Position numbers and translations under genes: made by a program. From JANNAV01 sp031384695 (lineage in GTDB: Bacteria; Pseudomonadota; Alphaproteobacteria; Rhodobacterales; Rhodobacteraceae), in assembly GCA_031384695.1 (NCBI GenBank), contig JANNAV010000179.1, positions 1-20,293 on the forward strand: DNA of 20,293 nt. The letters are read 5' to 3'. The notes beneath the pieces were generated by a model, which was not told the origin of the DNA, made no database searches, and worked only from the letters and a program-made list of their open reading frames with translations. Below are positions 1 to 7,215 of this stretch, in pieces (position 1 is the stretch's first letter; the number at the start of each line of letters is the position of its first letter).

Positions 1-1
1 C

Positions 2-1393
2 AATGACCTGCTCGATGGCGCTGAAGACAACGACAATCTGCTGGGACAGTCCGGCGACGACGACCTGTTCGGCGGCGTCGGCTTTGACACGCTGATCGGC
101 GGGTCGGGAGCAGACAGCCTGGTGGGCGACCTCGACAGCGACACGCTTCGCGGCAACACCGGCAACGACACCCTGTTCGGCGGCGAAGGCTTCGACGATC
201 TGTCCGGCGGTGCCAACGACGACCTGCTGTTCGGCGGCGATGGTATTGACCAGCTCATTGGCGGCAGCGGCAATGATACCCTGAATGGCGACGCCGATCT
301 CGACTTCCTGTCTGGCGGCGACGGCTTGGATGCGATCAACGGCGGCACCGGCGAAGACGCGCTTAGCGGTAACGCCGGCAACGACACCCTGAACGGTGAT
401 GACGACAACGACTTCCTGTATGGCGGCGACAACGTCGACTCCCTGCTTGGCGGCAACAACGACGATCAGTTGTTCGGCGGCGCAAACGCCGACCGGCTGT
501 TCGGCGGCAGCGGCGCCGACAGCCTGACCGGCGGCATGGCAAGCGATACCGGCGCCAACCGCCTGTTCGGCGGACAGGACGGCGACACCTACTTCGTCAA
601 CTCCGCCAATGACATCGTCAGCGAGGCTCCGGCCGACACCGGCATCGACACCGTTTTCAGCAGCATCAGCTACACCCTCGTCAATAACGTTGAAAACCTT
701 GTTCTGCAGGATACCGGCCTGCTCAGCGGCTTTGGCAACAATCAGGCCAACCAGATCACCGGCAACAGCAGCGCAAACTTCATCGACGGCGGCTTGGGGC
801 GCGATACCATGATCGGCGGCCTGGGCGATGATGTCTTCATCATCCGCGACAGCACCGATGTGGTGCAGGAACTGAATGGCACCCTGGGGGGCCGCGATAC
901 CGCGCGCAGCTTTGTCACCCACACGCTGGCCGATAACGTCGAAAACCTGATTCTGCTGGGCACCAACCCCGTCAACGGCACCGGCAATGGCGCGATCAAC
1001 AAACTGATCGGCAATGATTTCGCCAACGTGCTGAACGGCGGCCTCGCCAATGACATCCTCACAGGCGGCCTCGGTACCGACGTCTTCCTGTTCAACACCG
1101 CCCTCGATGCCACCGCCAACGTCGACCGCATCGTCGATTTTTCCGGCGCGGGCGAACGCATCCGCCTGTCCGACGATGTCTTTACCACCCTCGCCCCCGG
1201 CAACCTCAGCAACAACTTCTTTGTCAACGGCACCGCCGCCCTCGATGCCAATGACCGCATCCTCTACGACGCTGCCACCGGCACCCTGCGCTATGACGCC
1301 GACGGTGTGGGCACCTTCTTTCAGTCGATCGTCTTTGCCGTGCTCGACAACAACTTCGCCCTGTCAAATACCGATTTCCAGATCATCGCCTGA
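2..1393 (+). CDS. RTX calcium-binding repeat protein, C-terminal part (5' end outside window)
   Basis: The reading frame is open from the first bases of the window to TGA at 1391-1393, giving 463 residues of a protein whose N-terminus is missing. The first ~180 residues are back-to-back glycine/aspartate nonapeptide repeats of the GGxGxDxLx type, which in this family form a calcium-loaded parallel beta-roll. Two NVENLxL-containing segments follow, then a second short repeat block (GGLGRDTMIGGLGDDVF) and a C-terminal module starting near TDVFLFNTALD with DRIVDFSGAGERIRLS. This tail resembles the C-terminal region of serralysin-type and other type I secreted proteins, where the export signal lies. 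The product is therefore probably exported to the medium or cell surface by an ABC-type (type I) secretion system, but no exporter gene is in the window. The N-terminal domain is not visible, so enzyme, adhesin or S-layer roles cannot be separated. Confidence 0.9.
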   Translation, partial: NDLLDGAEDNDNLLGQSGDDDLFGGVGFDTLIGGSGADSLVGDLDSDTLRGNTGNDTLFGGEGFDDLSGGANDDLLFGGDGIDQLIGGSGNDTLNGDADLDFLSGGDGLDAINGGTGEDALSGNAGNDTLNGDDDNDFLYGGDNVDSLLGGNNDDQLFGGANADRLFGGSGADSLTGGMASDTGANRLFGGQDGDTYFVNSANDIVSEAPADTGIDTVFSSISYTLVNNVENLVLQDTGLLSGFGNNQANQITGNSSANFIDGGLGRDTMIGGLGDDVFIIRDSTDVVQELNGTLGGRDTARSFVTHTLADNVENLILLGTNPVNGTGNGAINKLIGNDFANVLNGGLANDILTGGLGTDVFLFNTALDATANVDRIVDFSGAGERIRLSDDVFTTLAPGNLSNNFFVNGTAALDANDRILYDAATGTLRYDADGVGTFFQSIVFAVLDNNFALSNTDFQIIA

Positions 1394-1401
1394 CCAAAGC
1401 A

Positions 1402-1433
1402 AAAGCCCGCGCAACATCCATTGCGCGGGCTTT
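1402..1433. terminator. Bidirectional intrinsic terminator between RTX gene and ndk
   Basis: A perfect 13-bp inverted repeat (arms 1402-1414 and 1421-1433) encloses a 6-nt loop. The stem is GC-rich and flanked by A and T runs. It begins 8 nt after the RTX stop codon and lies 17 nt beyond the ndk stop on the other strand, so it can end transcription of both convergent genes. The T tract is better on the minus strand (TTTT, ndk side) than on the plus strand (TTT). Confidence 0.88.
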
Positions 1434-1450
1434 CATCGCGGCAAACTCAA

Positions 1451-1873
1451 TCAGCCGACCAGTTCCAGCCCCGAAAAGTAAAACCCGATCTCGCGCGCCG
1501 CCGATGCTTCCGAGTCCGATCCATGCACCGAGTTCTCGCCCATCGACAGCGCGAACTCCTTGCGGATGGTGCCCGCGTCGGCATTGGCCGGATTCGTCGC
1601 CCCCATCACTTCGCGGTTCTTCAAAATAGCGCCCTCGCCCTCCAGCACCTGCACCACCACCGGCGCGGATGCCATGAACTCGCACAGCTCGCCGTAAAAG
1701 CCCCGCGCAGAATGCTCGGCATAGAACGCCCCCGCCTGCGCCATCGTCAGATGGATGCGCTTTTGCGCCACGATCCGCAAACCGGCGGCCTCGAACTTGG
1801 CGTTGATCGCCCCCGTCAGGTTGCGCCGCGTGGCGTCCGGCTTGATGATCGAAAGAGTGCGTTCGCTGGCCAT
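1451..1873 (-). CDS. ndk: Nucleoside diphosphate kinase
   Basis: This 140-residue protein is the usual length of bacterial NDK. The enzyme moves the gamma phosphate of ATP onto nucleoside diphosphates through a phosphohistidine, balancing cytosolic NTP and dNTP pools. The N-terminus ERTLSIIKPDA holds the conserved nucleotide-site lysine (K11). The catalytic histidine is H117 in NSVHGSD, the family signature. The ATG at 1873-1871 is chosen because GGAG lies 7 nt upstream and the product begins exactly where the family does. The same frame stays open further upstream to 2407, but that is non-homologous read-through across the intergenic region and the antisense of the next gene. The gene is convergent with the RTX gene and divergent from the ABC-F gene, so it is probably monocistronic. 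Confidence 0.96.
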   Translation of the reverse strand: MASERTLSIIKPDATRRNLTGAINAKFEAAGLRIVAQKRIHLTMAQAGAFYAEHSARGFYGELCEFMASAPVVVQVLEGEGAILKNREVMGATNPANADAGTIRKEFALSMGENSVHGSDSEASAAREIGFYFSGLELVG

Positions 1874-1893
1874 AAGATGTCTCCATAAGACAA

Positions 1894-1914
1894 GGCGCAG
1901 GGCAACCCCGCGCC
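1894..1914 (-). promoter_or_regulatory. Hairpin in the ndk leader
   Basis: A 21-nt dyad (GGCGC stem base, one G-T wobble, then GGG/CCC, 3-nt loop) ends 20 nt before the ndk start codon. It can form a 9-bp hairpin in the leader if transcription starts upstream of it. A weak -10-like ATAGCA with a TTTTCA hexamer further upstream would allow that. No T-run follows, so it is not an intrinsic terminator. Function is unknown. Confidence 0.35.
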
Positions 1915-1976
1915 GAAATTCAGGTGGCCGCCTGCTATCACGACCCCGCCGCCTTGAAAAGCCGCGAAGCAGGCTG

Positions 1977-2008
1977 CGTATGCATAGGATGTGCATAGCC
2001 GGCTGCAT
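1977..2008 (+). repeat. 32-bp intergenic element, copy 1 (upstream of ABC-F gene)
   Basis: This 32-bp sequence begins CGTATGCATAGG and ends GCCGGCTGCAT. It is identical at all 32 positions to the reverse complement of 19700-19731. It contains TGCATAG twice, 11 bp apart, and a third TGCAT 12 bp further on, placing the motifs on one helix face. It lies in the ndk/ABC-F divergent spacer, 66 nt before the ABC-F start codon. Its orientation relative to the downstream gene is the same as that of copy 2 relative to speB. It could be an operator, a promoter-proximal site or a small dispersed repeat. Confidence 0.85.
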
Positions 2009-2022
2009 CAATTGGATGCAGC
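2002..2022. promoter_or_regulatory. Inverted repeat overlapping the 32-bp element
   Basis: GCTGCATC (2002-2009) and its exact complement GATGCAGC (2015-2022) flank AATTG, giving an 8-bp dyad with a 5-nt centre. The left arm uses the last 7 bases of the 32-bp element, while the right arm is unique to this copy. There is no T-run, so an operator-like site is more likely than a terminator. Confidence 0.4.
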
Positions 2023-2039
2023 ACCCAGCCGAACCCCAG

Positions 2040-2074
2040 TTGACGCCGCGCCTGCCATAGGGCACTTCCCCCCC
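2040..2074 (+). promoter_or_regulatory. Candidate promoter of the ABC-F cluster, possibly leaderless
   Basis: TTGACG at 2040-2045 matches a -35 hexamer. A 17-nt spacer places the -10 at 2063-2068 (CACTTC, a poor match), and the ATG then falls 7 nt downstream, where transcription would start. No Shine-Dalgarno sequence precedes the ATG, only a C7 tract (2068-2074). The geometry is the same as in front of prfA. The weak -10 keeps confidence low. Confidence 0.35.
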
Positions 2075-3922
2075 ATGCTGAAAATCGCCGATATCACCTA
2101 TTCCGTCGAAGGCCGCCCCCTGTTGGAGGGCGCGTCCGCCACCATTCCCACTGGCCACAAGGTTGGTCTTGTCGGGCGCAACGGCTCGGGCAAAACCACG
2201 CTGTTTCGCCTTATAAAAGGCGAATTGGCACTTGAGGGGGGCGAGATTTCGCTGCCCAACCGCGCCCGCATCGGCGGTGTGGCGCAAGAGGTGCCGTCGT
2301 CTTCGACCTCGCTGCTGGACACCGTTCTCAGTGCCGATACCGAACGCGCAAGCCTGCTGGAAGAGGCCGAAGACGCCGCCGATCCGCACCGCATCGCCGA
2401 GATTCAAGCTCGCCTGACCGACATCGACGCATGGTCCGCCGAAGGCCGGGCGTCAAGCATTCTCAAGGGCTTAGGCTTCGATGCTGATGCACAACTACGC
2501 CCCTGTTCCGACTTTTCCGGCGGCTGGCGCATGCGCGTGGCCCTCGCAGGCGTCCTCTTCGCCCAGCCCGATTACCTGCTGTTGGACGAGCCCACCAACT
2601 ACCTCGATCTCGAAGGCGCGTTGTGGCTTGAGGCCTATTTGCAGAAGTATCCGCACACCGTCATCATCATCTCGCATGACCGCGGGTTGCTGAACCGGGC
2701 CGTCAACGGCATCCTGCATCTGGATGGCAAAAAGCTCATCTATTGGAGCGGTCCCTACGATCAATTCGCACGGCAAGTGGCCGAACGCCGCGCCGTGTTG
2801 CAGGCCGAGGCCAAAAAGCAGGATCTGCGCCGCGCGCATCTGCAAGCCTTTGTTGACCGTTTCAAGGCAAAAGCCTCCAAAGCCGCACAAGCCCAAAGCC
2901 GGGTGAAAATGCTGGAAAAGATGACCACGATCACCGCACCCGAGGATGCGAAGAAAGTGGTGTTCACGTTTCCAGTGCCCGAGGAACTCTCGCCCCCCAT
3001 CATCAACATGGAGGGGGTCGCAGTCGGTTATGGCGGCCCGCCGGTGCTGAAAAAGTTGTCATTGCGAATAGATCAGGATGACCGCATCGCGTTGCTGGGT
3101 CGCAACGGTGAAGGAAAATCCACTCTTTCCAAGCTGTTGGCAGGTAAACTTCAACCATCCGATGGCAAGATGGTCTCATCCTCCAAACTGCGCATCGGCT
3201 ATTTCGCTCAGCATCAGGTGGACGAGTTGCACATCGACGAAACCCCCCTGCAACACATCATGCGCTTGCGCCCCGCCGAGGGCCAGCCCCGCCTGCGGGC
3301 TCGTCTTGCAGGCTTTGGCCTGATGGCCGATCAGGCCGAAACCGTGGTCGGCAGGCTTTCGGGTGGCCAAAAAGCTCGTCTTTCCTTACTGTTAGCCACC
3401 ATCGACGCCCCCCACCTGCTGATCCTAGACGAGCCCACCAACCACCTCGACATGGAAAGCCGCGAAGCTTTGGTCGAGGCCCTCACCGAATATTCCGGCG
3501 CGGTTGTGCTGGTCAGCCACGACATGCATCTGCTGGGCCTTGTGGCCGACAGGCTCTGGCTGGTCAAAGGCGGCGCCGTCACCCCCTATACCGAAGATCT
3601 GGAGGCCTACCGCCGCCAGCTTCTGGCCGGTGACGAAGACATGAAACCCGCGAAACCCGTTGAAAAGCCAAGGAAAATCAGCCGAGACGAGATCATCGCC
3701 TACCGCTCCGAGGTAAAGGCCTGCGACGAACGGCTGGGCAAACTGAATGATATGCGCGATCGTCTGGCGAAAAAACTGGCCGATCCGGCGCTTTACGAGG
3801 CAAGCCGGATCGGCGAATTGGAGACATGGAACAAGAAATATGCTGAAGTGATGGGCGCGCTGGACCGCGCCGAGGCGCTCTGGCTCTCGGCGCAAAGCAA
3901 GCTTGAGGCGGCAACAGGGTAA
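2075..3922 (+). CDS. yheS: ABC-F family ATPase, YheS-like
   Basis: This 615-residue soluble protein has two ABC ATPase domains and no membrane segments, as in the ABC-F family of ribosome-associated translation factors. Domain 1 has Walker A GRNGSGKT (34-41), signature FSGGW (147-151) and Walker B LLLDEPTN (168-175). An ABC-F-type basic linker (about 235-290, rich in KASKAAQAQSR-like sequence) follows. Domain 2 has GRNGEGKS (342-349), LSGGQ (428-432), LLILDEPTN (447-455) and SHD (481-483). A helical coiled-coil tail with WLSAQSKLE near the end closes it. The IDAWS, DFSGGWRMR and GYFAQHQ segments and the tail match E. coli YheS better than Uup or EttA. The ATG at 2075 is chosen because family homology starts there; the frame is open to 1991 but that part is intergenic. 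The start lacks a Shine-Dalgarno sequence. It heads a cluster with the next two genes. Confidence 0.93.
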   Translation: MLKIADITYSVEGRPLLEGASATIPTGHKVGLVGRNGSGKTTLFRLIKGELALEGGEISLPNRARIGGVAQEVPSSSTSLLDTVLSADTERASLLEEAEDAADPHRIAEIQARLTDIDAWSAEGRASSILKGLGFDADAQLRPCSDFSGGWRMRVALAGVLFAQPDYLLLDEPTNYLDLEGALWLEAYLQKYPHTVIIISHDRGLLNRAVNGILHLDGKKLIYWSGPYDQFARQVAERRAVLQAEAKKQDLRRAHLQAFVDRFKAKASKAAQAQSRVKMLEKMTTITAPEDAKKVVFTFPVPEELSPPIINMEGVAVGYGGPPVLKKLSLRIDQDDRIALLGRNGEGKSTLSKLLAGKLQPSDGKMVSSSKLRIGYFAQHQVDELHIDETPLQHIMRLRPAEGQPRLRARLAGFGLMADQAETVVGRLSGGQKARLSLLLATIDAPHLLILDEPTNHLDMESREALVEALTEYSGAVVLVSHDMHLLGLVADRLWLVKGGAVTPYTEDLEAYRRQLLAGDEDMKPAKPVEKPRKISRDEIIAYRSEVKACDERLGKLNDMRDRLAKKLADPALYEASRIGELETWNKKYAEVMGALDRAEALWLSAQSKLEAATG

Positions 3923-3926
3923 GGTC

Positions 3927-4547
3927 ATGATAGAGCAGGGATTTCTGATCACCGCCTTCGCCACCCTGTTTGTGGTGATCGACCCGCCCGGCCTCGTCCC
4001 CCTGTTCATCGCCCTCACCCGTGGCATGAACGCCGAACGCCGCCGTGCCATGGCCCTCAGGGCCTGTTTGATCGCGGCGATTATCCTTTTGTTGTTTGGG
4101 CTTGCGGGCGAAACCCTGCTTGGTTTCATCGGCATCTCGATGCCCGCATTCCGCATCGCGGGCGGCATATTGCTGTTTCTGACCGCCCTCGACATGCTGT
4201 TCGAGCGTCGCACCCAACGCCGCGAAGGTCAGACCGCCGAGCCTGATCACGACCCGTCGGTTTTTCCCCTTGCAACCCCCCTGATCGCCGGGCCGGGGGC
4301 GATTGCCACGATGATTCTGCTGATGGGCGAGGCCGACGGCAGCTGGCCCGCAACTCTGGCAGTGATGGGGTTACTTTTATCAATGATGCTTGCCACCTAT
4401 CTGTTTTTACTGGCTTCTCCGCCGCTGGAGCGTTTGCTGGGCCGCACCGGCACCATCGTGATCACCCGCCTTTTGGGCATGCTTCTTGCAGCATTGTCGG
4501 TGCAGTTCGTGATCGACGGCGTGCGCGGCACCGGGTTGATCGGATAA
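3927..4547 (+). CDS. MarC-family integral membrane protein
   Basis: The product has 206 residues with about six hydrophobic helices (roughly 5-28, 41-64, 68-90, 117-135, 142-163, 180-200), the size and topology of the MarC/UPF0056 family. Family features visible are VIDPPGLVPLF (17-27) in the first helix and PLATPLIAGPGAI (114-126), two related half-motifs consistent with an internal repeat. A charged cytoplasmic-type loop (RRTQRREGQ) separates the halves. The family's transport substrate is not established, and its old link to multiple antibiotic resistance was not upheld. The ATG at 3927 has AAGG 3 nt upstream and lies 4 nt after the ABC-F stop codon. An earlier in-frame TTG at 3903 would add eight charged residues and is disfavoured. 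Confidence 0.9.
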   Translation: MIEQGFLITAFATLFVVIDPPGLVPLFIALTRGMNAERRRAMALRACLIAAIILLLFGLAGETLLGFIGISMPAFRIAGGILLFLTALDMLFERRTQRREGQTAEPDHDPSVFPLATPLIAGPGAIATMILLMGEADGSWPATLAVMGLLLSMMLATYLFLLASPPLERLLGRTGTIVITRLLGMLLAALSVQFVIDGVRGTGLIG

Positions 4548-4559
4548 AGGGCACAGGGT

Positions 4560-5135
4560 TTGGACGCAGATCGCATCACGCAACTGATCTACCTCGGTAT
4601 CCTGCTGCTGGCCATCGGCGGTTGGGTGATCGTGGAGTACCGCACCCGCCTTGGGCTGGCCCTGCGCAGCGCCCTCGCCTGGGGAATGATCTTTGTCGGC
4701 ATCATGGCGGGTTACGGCCTTTGGGGCGATCTGCGCCAGAATATCACGCCGCGCCAGATGGTTACCGAAGCAGGCGAACTTGTGCTGCCGCAGGCCGAGG
4801 ATGGTCACTACTACATGACCCTGCAAATCGACGGCAAGGAAATCCTGTTTCTCGCCGATACCGGCGCCAGCAACATCGTGCTGAACCGCAACGACGCCGA
4901 AACGCTGGGCATCGACATCAACGGCTTGCCCTTTCTGGGCGAGGCGATGACAGCCAACGGCACGGTGCGCACGGCGCGCGTCAAACTAGCCAAAGTGGTG
5001 TCGGGGCCATTTCAGAACAGCGATGTCACGGCTTGGGTGAACGAAGGTGCGATGGACACATCGTTGCTGGGCATGGACTATCTGGGCATGTTCAAAATCC
5101 GGATCGGCGATGGTCAGATGGTATTGTCGCGCTAA
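4560..5135 (+). CDS. Membrane-anchored retropepsin-like aspartic protease (TIGR02281 family)
   Basis: The 191-residue protein has two N-terminal hydrophobic segments (about 9-25 and 36-54). A domain with the aspartic-protease motif LADTGASNIVL (catalytic D100) follows, with the companion hydrophobic-glycine stretch SLLGMDYLGMF near the C-terminus. A single DTG per chain implies a retropepsin-like dimer, as in the clan AA family TIGR02281. The substrate is unknown. The catalytic domain follows the second membrane segment and probably faces the periplasm, though topology is inferred. The likely start is TTG at 4560, with AAAGGG 8 nt upstream and 12 nt after the marC-type gene's stop. The first in-frame ATG would remove both membrane segments or most of them. 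It is the last gene of the ABC-F/MarC cluster and converges on holC. Confidence 0.85.
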   Translation: MDADRITQLIYLGILLLAIGGWVIVEYRTRLGLALRSALAWGMIFVGIMAGYGLWGDLRQNITPRQMVTEAGELVLPQAEDGHYYMTLQIDGKEILFLADTGASNIVLNRNDAETLGIDINGLPFLGEAMTANGTVRTARVKLAKVVSGPFQNSDVTAWVNEGAMDTSLLGMDYLGMFKIRIGDGQMVLSR

Positions 5136-5138
5136 AGC

Positions 5139-5175
5139 GGATTTCCTTCAATCTGATTCAGATTGGAGGAAATCC
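5139..5175. repeat. Palindrome A after the protease gene
   Basis: This is an 18-bp inverted repeat around a single central base (5157), with one T-G wobble. The arms begin GGATTTCCTTCAATC and end GGAGGAAATCC. It starts 3 nt after the protease stop. No T-run follows on either strand, so a classical intrinsic terminator is unlikely, although the RNA hairpin could still stop or protect transcripts. The arm resembles the palindrome at 14861 (about 17 of 23 positions). Confidence 0.8.
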
Positions 5176-5200
5176 AAGACAAGATCAGCCTGGGAATGTT

Positions 5201-5244
5201 GCGTGTTGCGTTCAACCGGGTGAACCCGATTGGACGCAACACGC
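5201..5244. repeat. Palindrome B between protease gene and holC
   Basis: This is a 44-nt inverted repeat: 15-bp outer arms (GCGTGTTGCGTTCAA and its complement with one wobble), a one-base mismatch, then CGGG/CCCG closing on a TGAA tetraloop. It ends 20 nt from the holC stop. The outer arm shares GCGTGTTGC and TTC with the palindrome at 14861-14972. Together with palindrome A it occupies most of this convergent junction (5136-5264). It lacks a clear T-run. Confidence 0.82.
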
Positions 5245-5264
5245 GCTAATTCATTGATAATAAA

Positions 5265-5732
5265 TCAGTTTACCGTTGCCTTTTCGGCCTTTTTGGCCCA
5301 GGTTCCGCTGTCTTCCGACCAGTACTGCGCCGCCACACCGGCTTGGGTCAGCGCTGTCCACTGTCCGCGCGCATGCGCAAGCGCCAGCGCGTCCGCACCG
5401 TCAAAAATCACCCAGACCCGGTCAAGCACCTGCGCTTCCGCCGGACTGACCTCGGCCCGGTCAACCAGCATTAGCGCGCGGGCGCCATTGGCAATCTCCC
5501 CCATACCCAGCAAAACCGGCTGATCCGCATCGCGCGCGCCGCCCTGAATGCCGTGCGGCACGAAAGCCTCCGGCGCACCCAGCCACAACTGGCCATCGAG
5601 CCCGGCAAGGCGGGCAGGATCAGTGCTGCGGATCATCACCCGCCACCCCTGCGCCAAAGCCCGCCCCAACAGGTTCGCCACCGTGTCCCCGGCGGCCGAC
5701 CGGCTCAGTTGATAGAACATCGCAAGCCCCAT
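5265..5732 (-). CDS. holC: DNA polymerase III chi subunit
   Basis: This is a 155-residue cytoplasmic protein. Chi belongs to the clamp-loader complex and, with psi, links it to single-stranded DNA-binding protein. The N-terminus (MFYQLSRSAAGDTVANLLGRALAQGWRVMIRS) and the central DRVWVIFDGAD segment are typical of chi. So are the WLGAPEAFVPHGIQGG stretch and the C-terminal ARGQWTALTQAGVAAQYWSEDSGTW, which resembles the family's end. The ATG at 5732-5730 lies 10 nt after the pepA stop, with GAGG-like bases between. A second ATG four codons on is possible. It is co-transcribed with pepA, the same gene pairing as in E. coli. Confidence 0.93.
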   Translation of the reverse strand: MGLAMFYQLSRSAAGDTVANLLGRALAQGWRVMIRSTDPARLAGLDGQLWLGAPEAFVPHGIQGGARDADQPVLLGMGEIANGARALMLVDRAEVSPAEAQVLDRVWVIFDGADALALAHARGQWTALTQAGVAAQYWSEDSGTWAKKAEKATVN

Positions 5733-5742
5733 CAGCCCGGCC

Positions 5743-7215
5743 TCACTTCACCTCATAGCCATCCCTGATCAGCCGGTTCAGCGCCATCACCCCCCAGCCC
5801 GTCGCCCCTTTGGGCGCCAGCGTGCTGTCGGTTTTCAACAACGCCGTCCCCGCAATATCCAGATGGCACCACGGCGTTTCCGGCTTTACGAACCGCTGCA
5901 AAAACTGCGCCGCCGTGATCGAGCCCGCATCCCGCCCGCAAGAGTTGACCATATCCGCGATCCGGGATTTGATCTTGTCATCATAGGCTTGCCCCATCGG
6001 CATCCGCCACGCGCCCTCGCCCTCTGCCGCCGCGGCCTTCAGAAACGCGCCGCACAAAGCATCGTTGTTCGAGAAAACTCCGGTGTTCTCATGCCCCAAA
6101 GCCACGATGATGGCACCCGTCAAAGTGGCCAGATTGATCATGCCCGAGGGATTGAACCGATCCTGGGTGTACCAAAGCACGTCGGCCAGAACCAGCCGCC
6201 CTTCGGCATCGGTGTTGATCACCTCGATGGTGTCCCCCTTCATCGAGCGGACCACATCCCCGGGCCTCTGCGCGCGGCCGTCGGGCATGTTCTCGACAAT
6301 ACCCACCACCCCCACCACATTGGCGGCCGCCTTGCGCAGCGCCAGCGTGCGCATCACCCCCGCCACAACGCCCGCCCCCCCCATATCCATGGTCATCTCT
6401 TCCATGCCGCCCGCCGGTTTGATCGAAATACCCCCGGTATCAAACACCACGCCCTTGCCCACCAGCGCGAAGGGCGGCTGATCCTTCGGCCCGCCATTCC
6501 ACTGCATCACAACCACCTTGGACGGGCTTTCAGACCCCTGCCCAACCCCCAACAGTGCGCGCATGCCCAGCTTTTCCAACTGCGCTTCCTCAAGGATTTC
6601 CACCTCAAGCCCCAACTCGTGCATCGCGGCAAGCCGGGCGGCAAAATCGTGCGTGGTCAGGATGTTGGCGGGTTCATTTACCAGATCGCGGGTGAAAAAT
6701 ACCCCCTCTGCCACCGCCGCCATCGGGCTTGCGGCGGCGGCCACTGCCTCGGGGTCGGCCACGGCGATGGTCACCGGACCCACGGCTTTTTGCGGCCCGG
6801 TTTTATGCGGCGTGAAATCATAGGCGCGCATGGCAAGGCCAAAGGAAACCTCGGCGGCTTGCGGATGGCTTTCGGCAAAAACGGTCGTCGGCCCCTGCCC
6901 CAGACTGCGCCCGATCGCGGCACCGGCCTTGCGCGCCTGCTCGACGGTGGCGCGGCGTGGCAAAGGCACAAGCTGCACCGCCTCGGCCACAAGCCCCGCC
7001 GGAAAGGCAAGCTCCATCGCATCCCCGGCTTTCAGCTTGCCGAACGCCTCCGACGCCATCGCGCGCGCCAGACCACCCCGCATCAACTTGTCTATCCGGC
7101 GGGCCGCAGCCGTGCCCGGTTTTGCGCCGTCCACCAGCAGAACGATACGGCCCGGCATCTGCGCCAAAGCACCGACATCGCGGGAATGAAACTGTATGGC
7201 GACGGGATGGGACAT
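5743..7215 (-). CDS. pepA: Leucyl aminopeptidase (M17)
   Basis: The 490-residue cytosolic di-metal exopeptidase removes N-terminal residues from peptides and has the usual M17 length. The C-terminal catalytic domain carries the metal and catalytic residues: VGKGVVFDTGGISIKP (K254, D259, K266), D277 in TMDMGGA, and the signature NTDAEGRL (334-341, with D336, E338, R340). The N-terminal third (about 1-160) is the more variable macro-like domain. The start at 7215 (second of two adjacent ATGs) has GGAG 6 nt upstream. The frame opens slightly earlier at 7248 but that part is not conserved. In E. coli this protein also binds DNA, and whether that holds here is not visible. Downstream holC forms an operon with it; lptF is divergent. 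Confidence 0.96.
   Translation of the reverse strand: MSHPVAIQFHSRDVGALAQMPGRIVLLVDGAKPGTAAARRIDKLMRGGLARAMASEAFGKLKAGDAMELAFPAGLVAEAVQLVPLPRRATVEQARKAGAAIGRSLGQGPTTVFAESHPQAAEVSFGLAMRAYDFTPHKTGPQKAVGPVTIAVADPEAVAAAASPMAAVAEGVFFTRDLVNEPANILTTHDFAARLAAMHELGLEVEILEEAQLEKLGMRALLGVGQGSESPSKVVVMQWNGGPKDQPPFALVGKGVVFDTGGISIKPAGGMEEMTMDMGGAGVVAGVMRTLALRKAAANVVGVVGIVENMPDGRAQRPGDVVRSMKGDTIEVINTDAEGRLVLADVLWYTQDRFNPSGMINLATLTGAIIVALGHENTGVFSNNDALCGAFLKAAAAEGEGAWRMPMGQAYDDKIKSRIADMVNSCGRDAGSITAAQFLQRFVKPETPWCHLDIAGTALLKTDSTLAPKGATGWGVMALNRLIRDGYEVK

Noticed and set aside
1979..2060. Short upstream peptide starting in the 32-bp element (M-H-R-M-C-I-A-G-C)
   Set aside because: The same first codons occur at copy 2, but the frames diverge completely after the shared DNA block and no ribosome-binding site is seen; conservation is better explained at DNA level.
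2068..2074. C7 tract as a phase-variation switch
   Set aside because: Seven bases is short for slippage, it is outside the coding frame, and a similar tract at prfA (an essential gene) makes on/off switching unlikely.
1874..2407. N-terminal extension of ndk
   Set aside because: The NDK family starts at the ATG at 1873 with a good GGAG site; the longer frame crosses the spacer and the antisense of the ABC-F gene.
5139..5244. Calling the palindromes classical Rho-independent terminators
   Set aside because: The stems are strong but no T-run follows on either strand, unlike the 1402-1433 terminator; they are listed as repeats instead.
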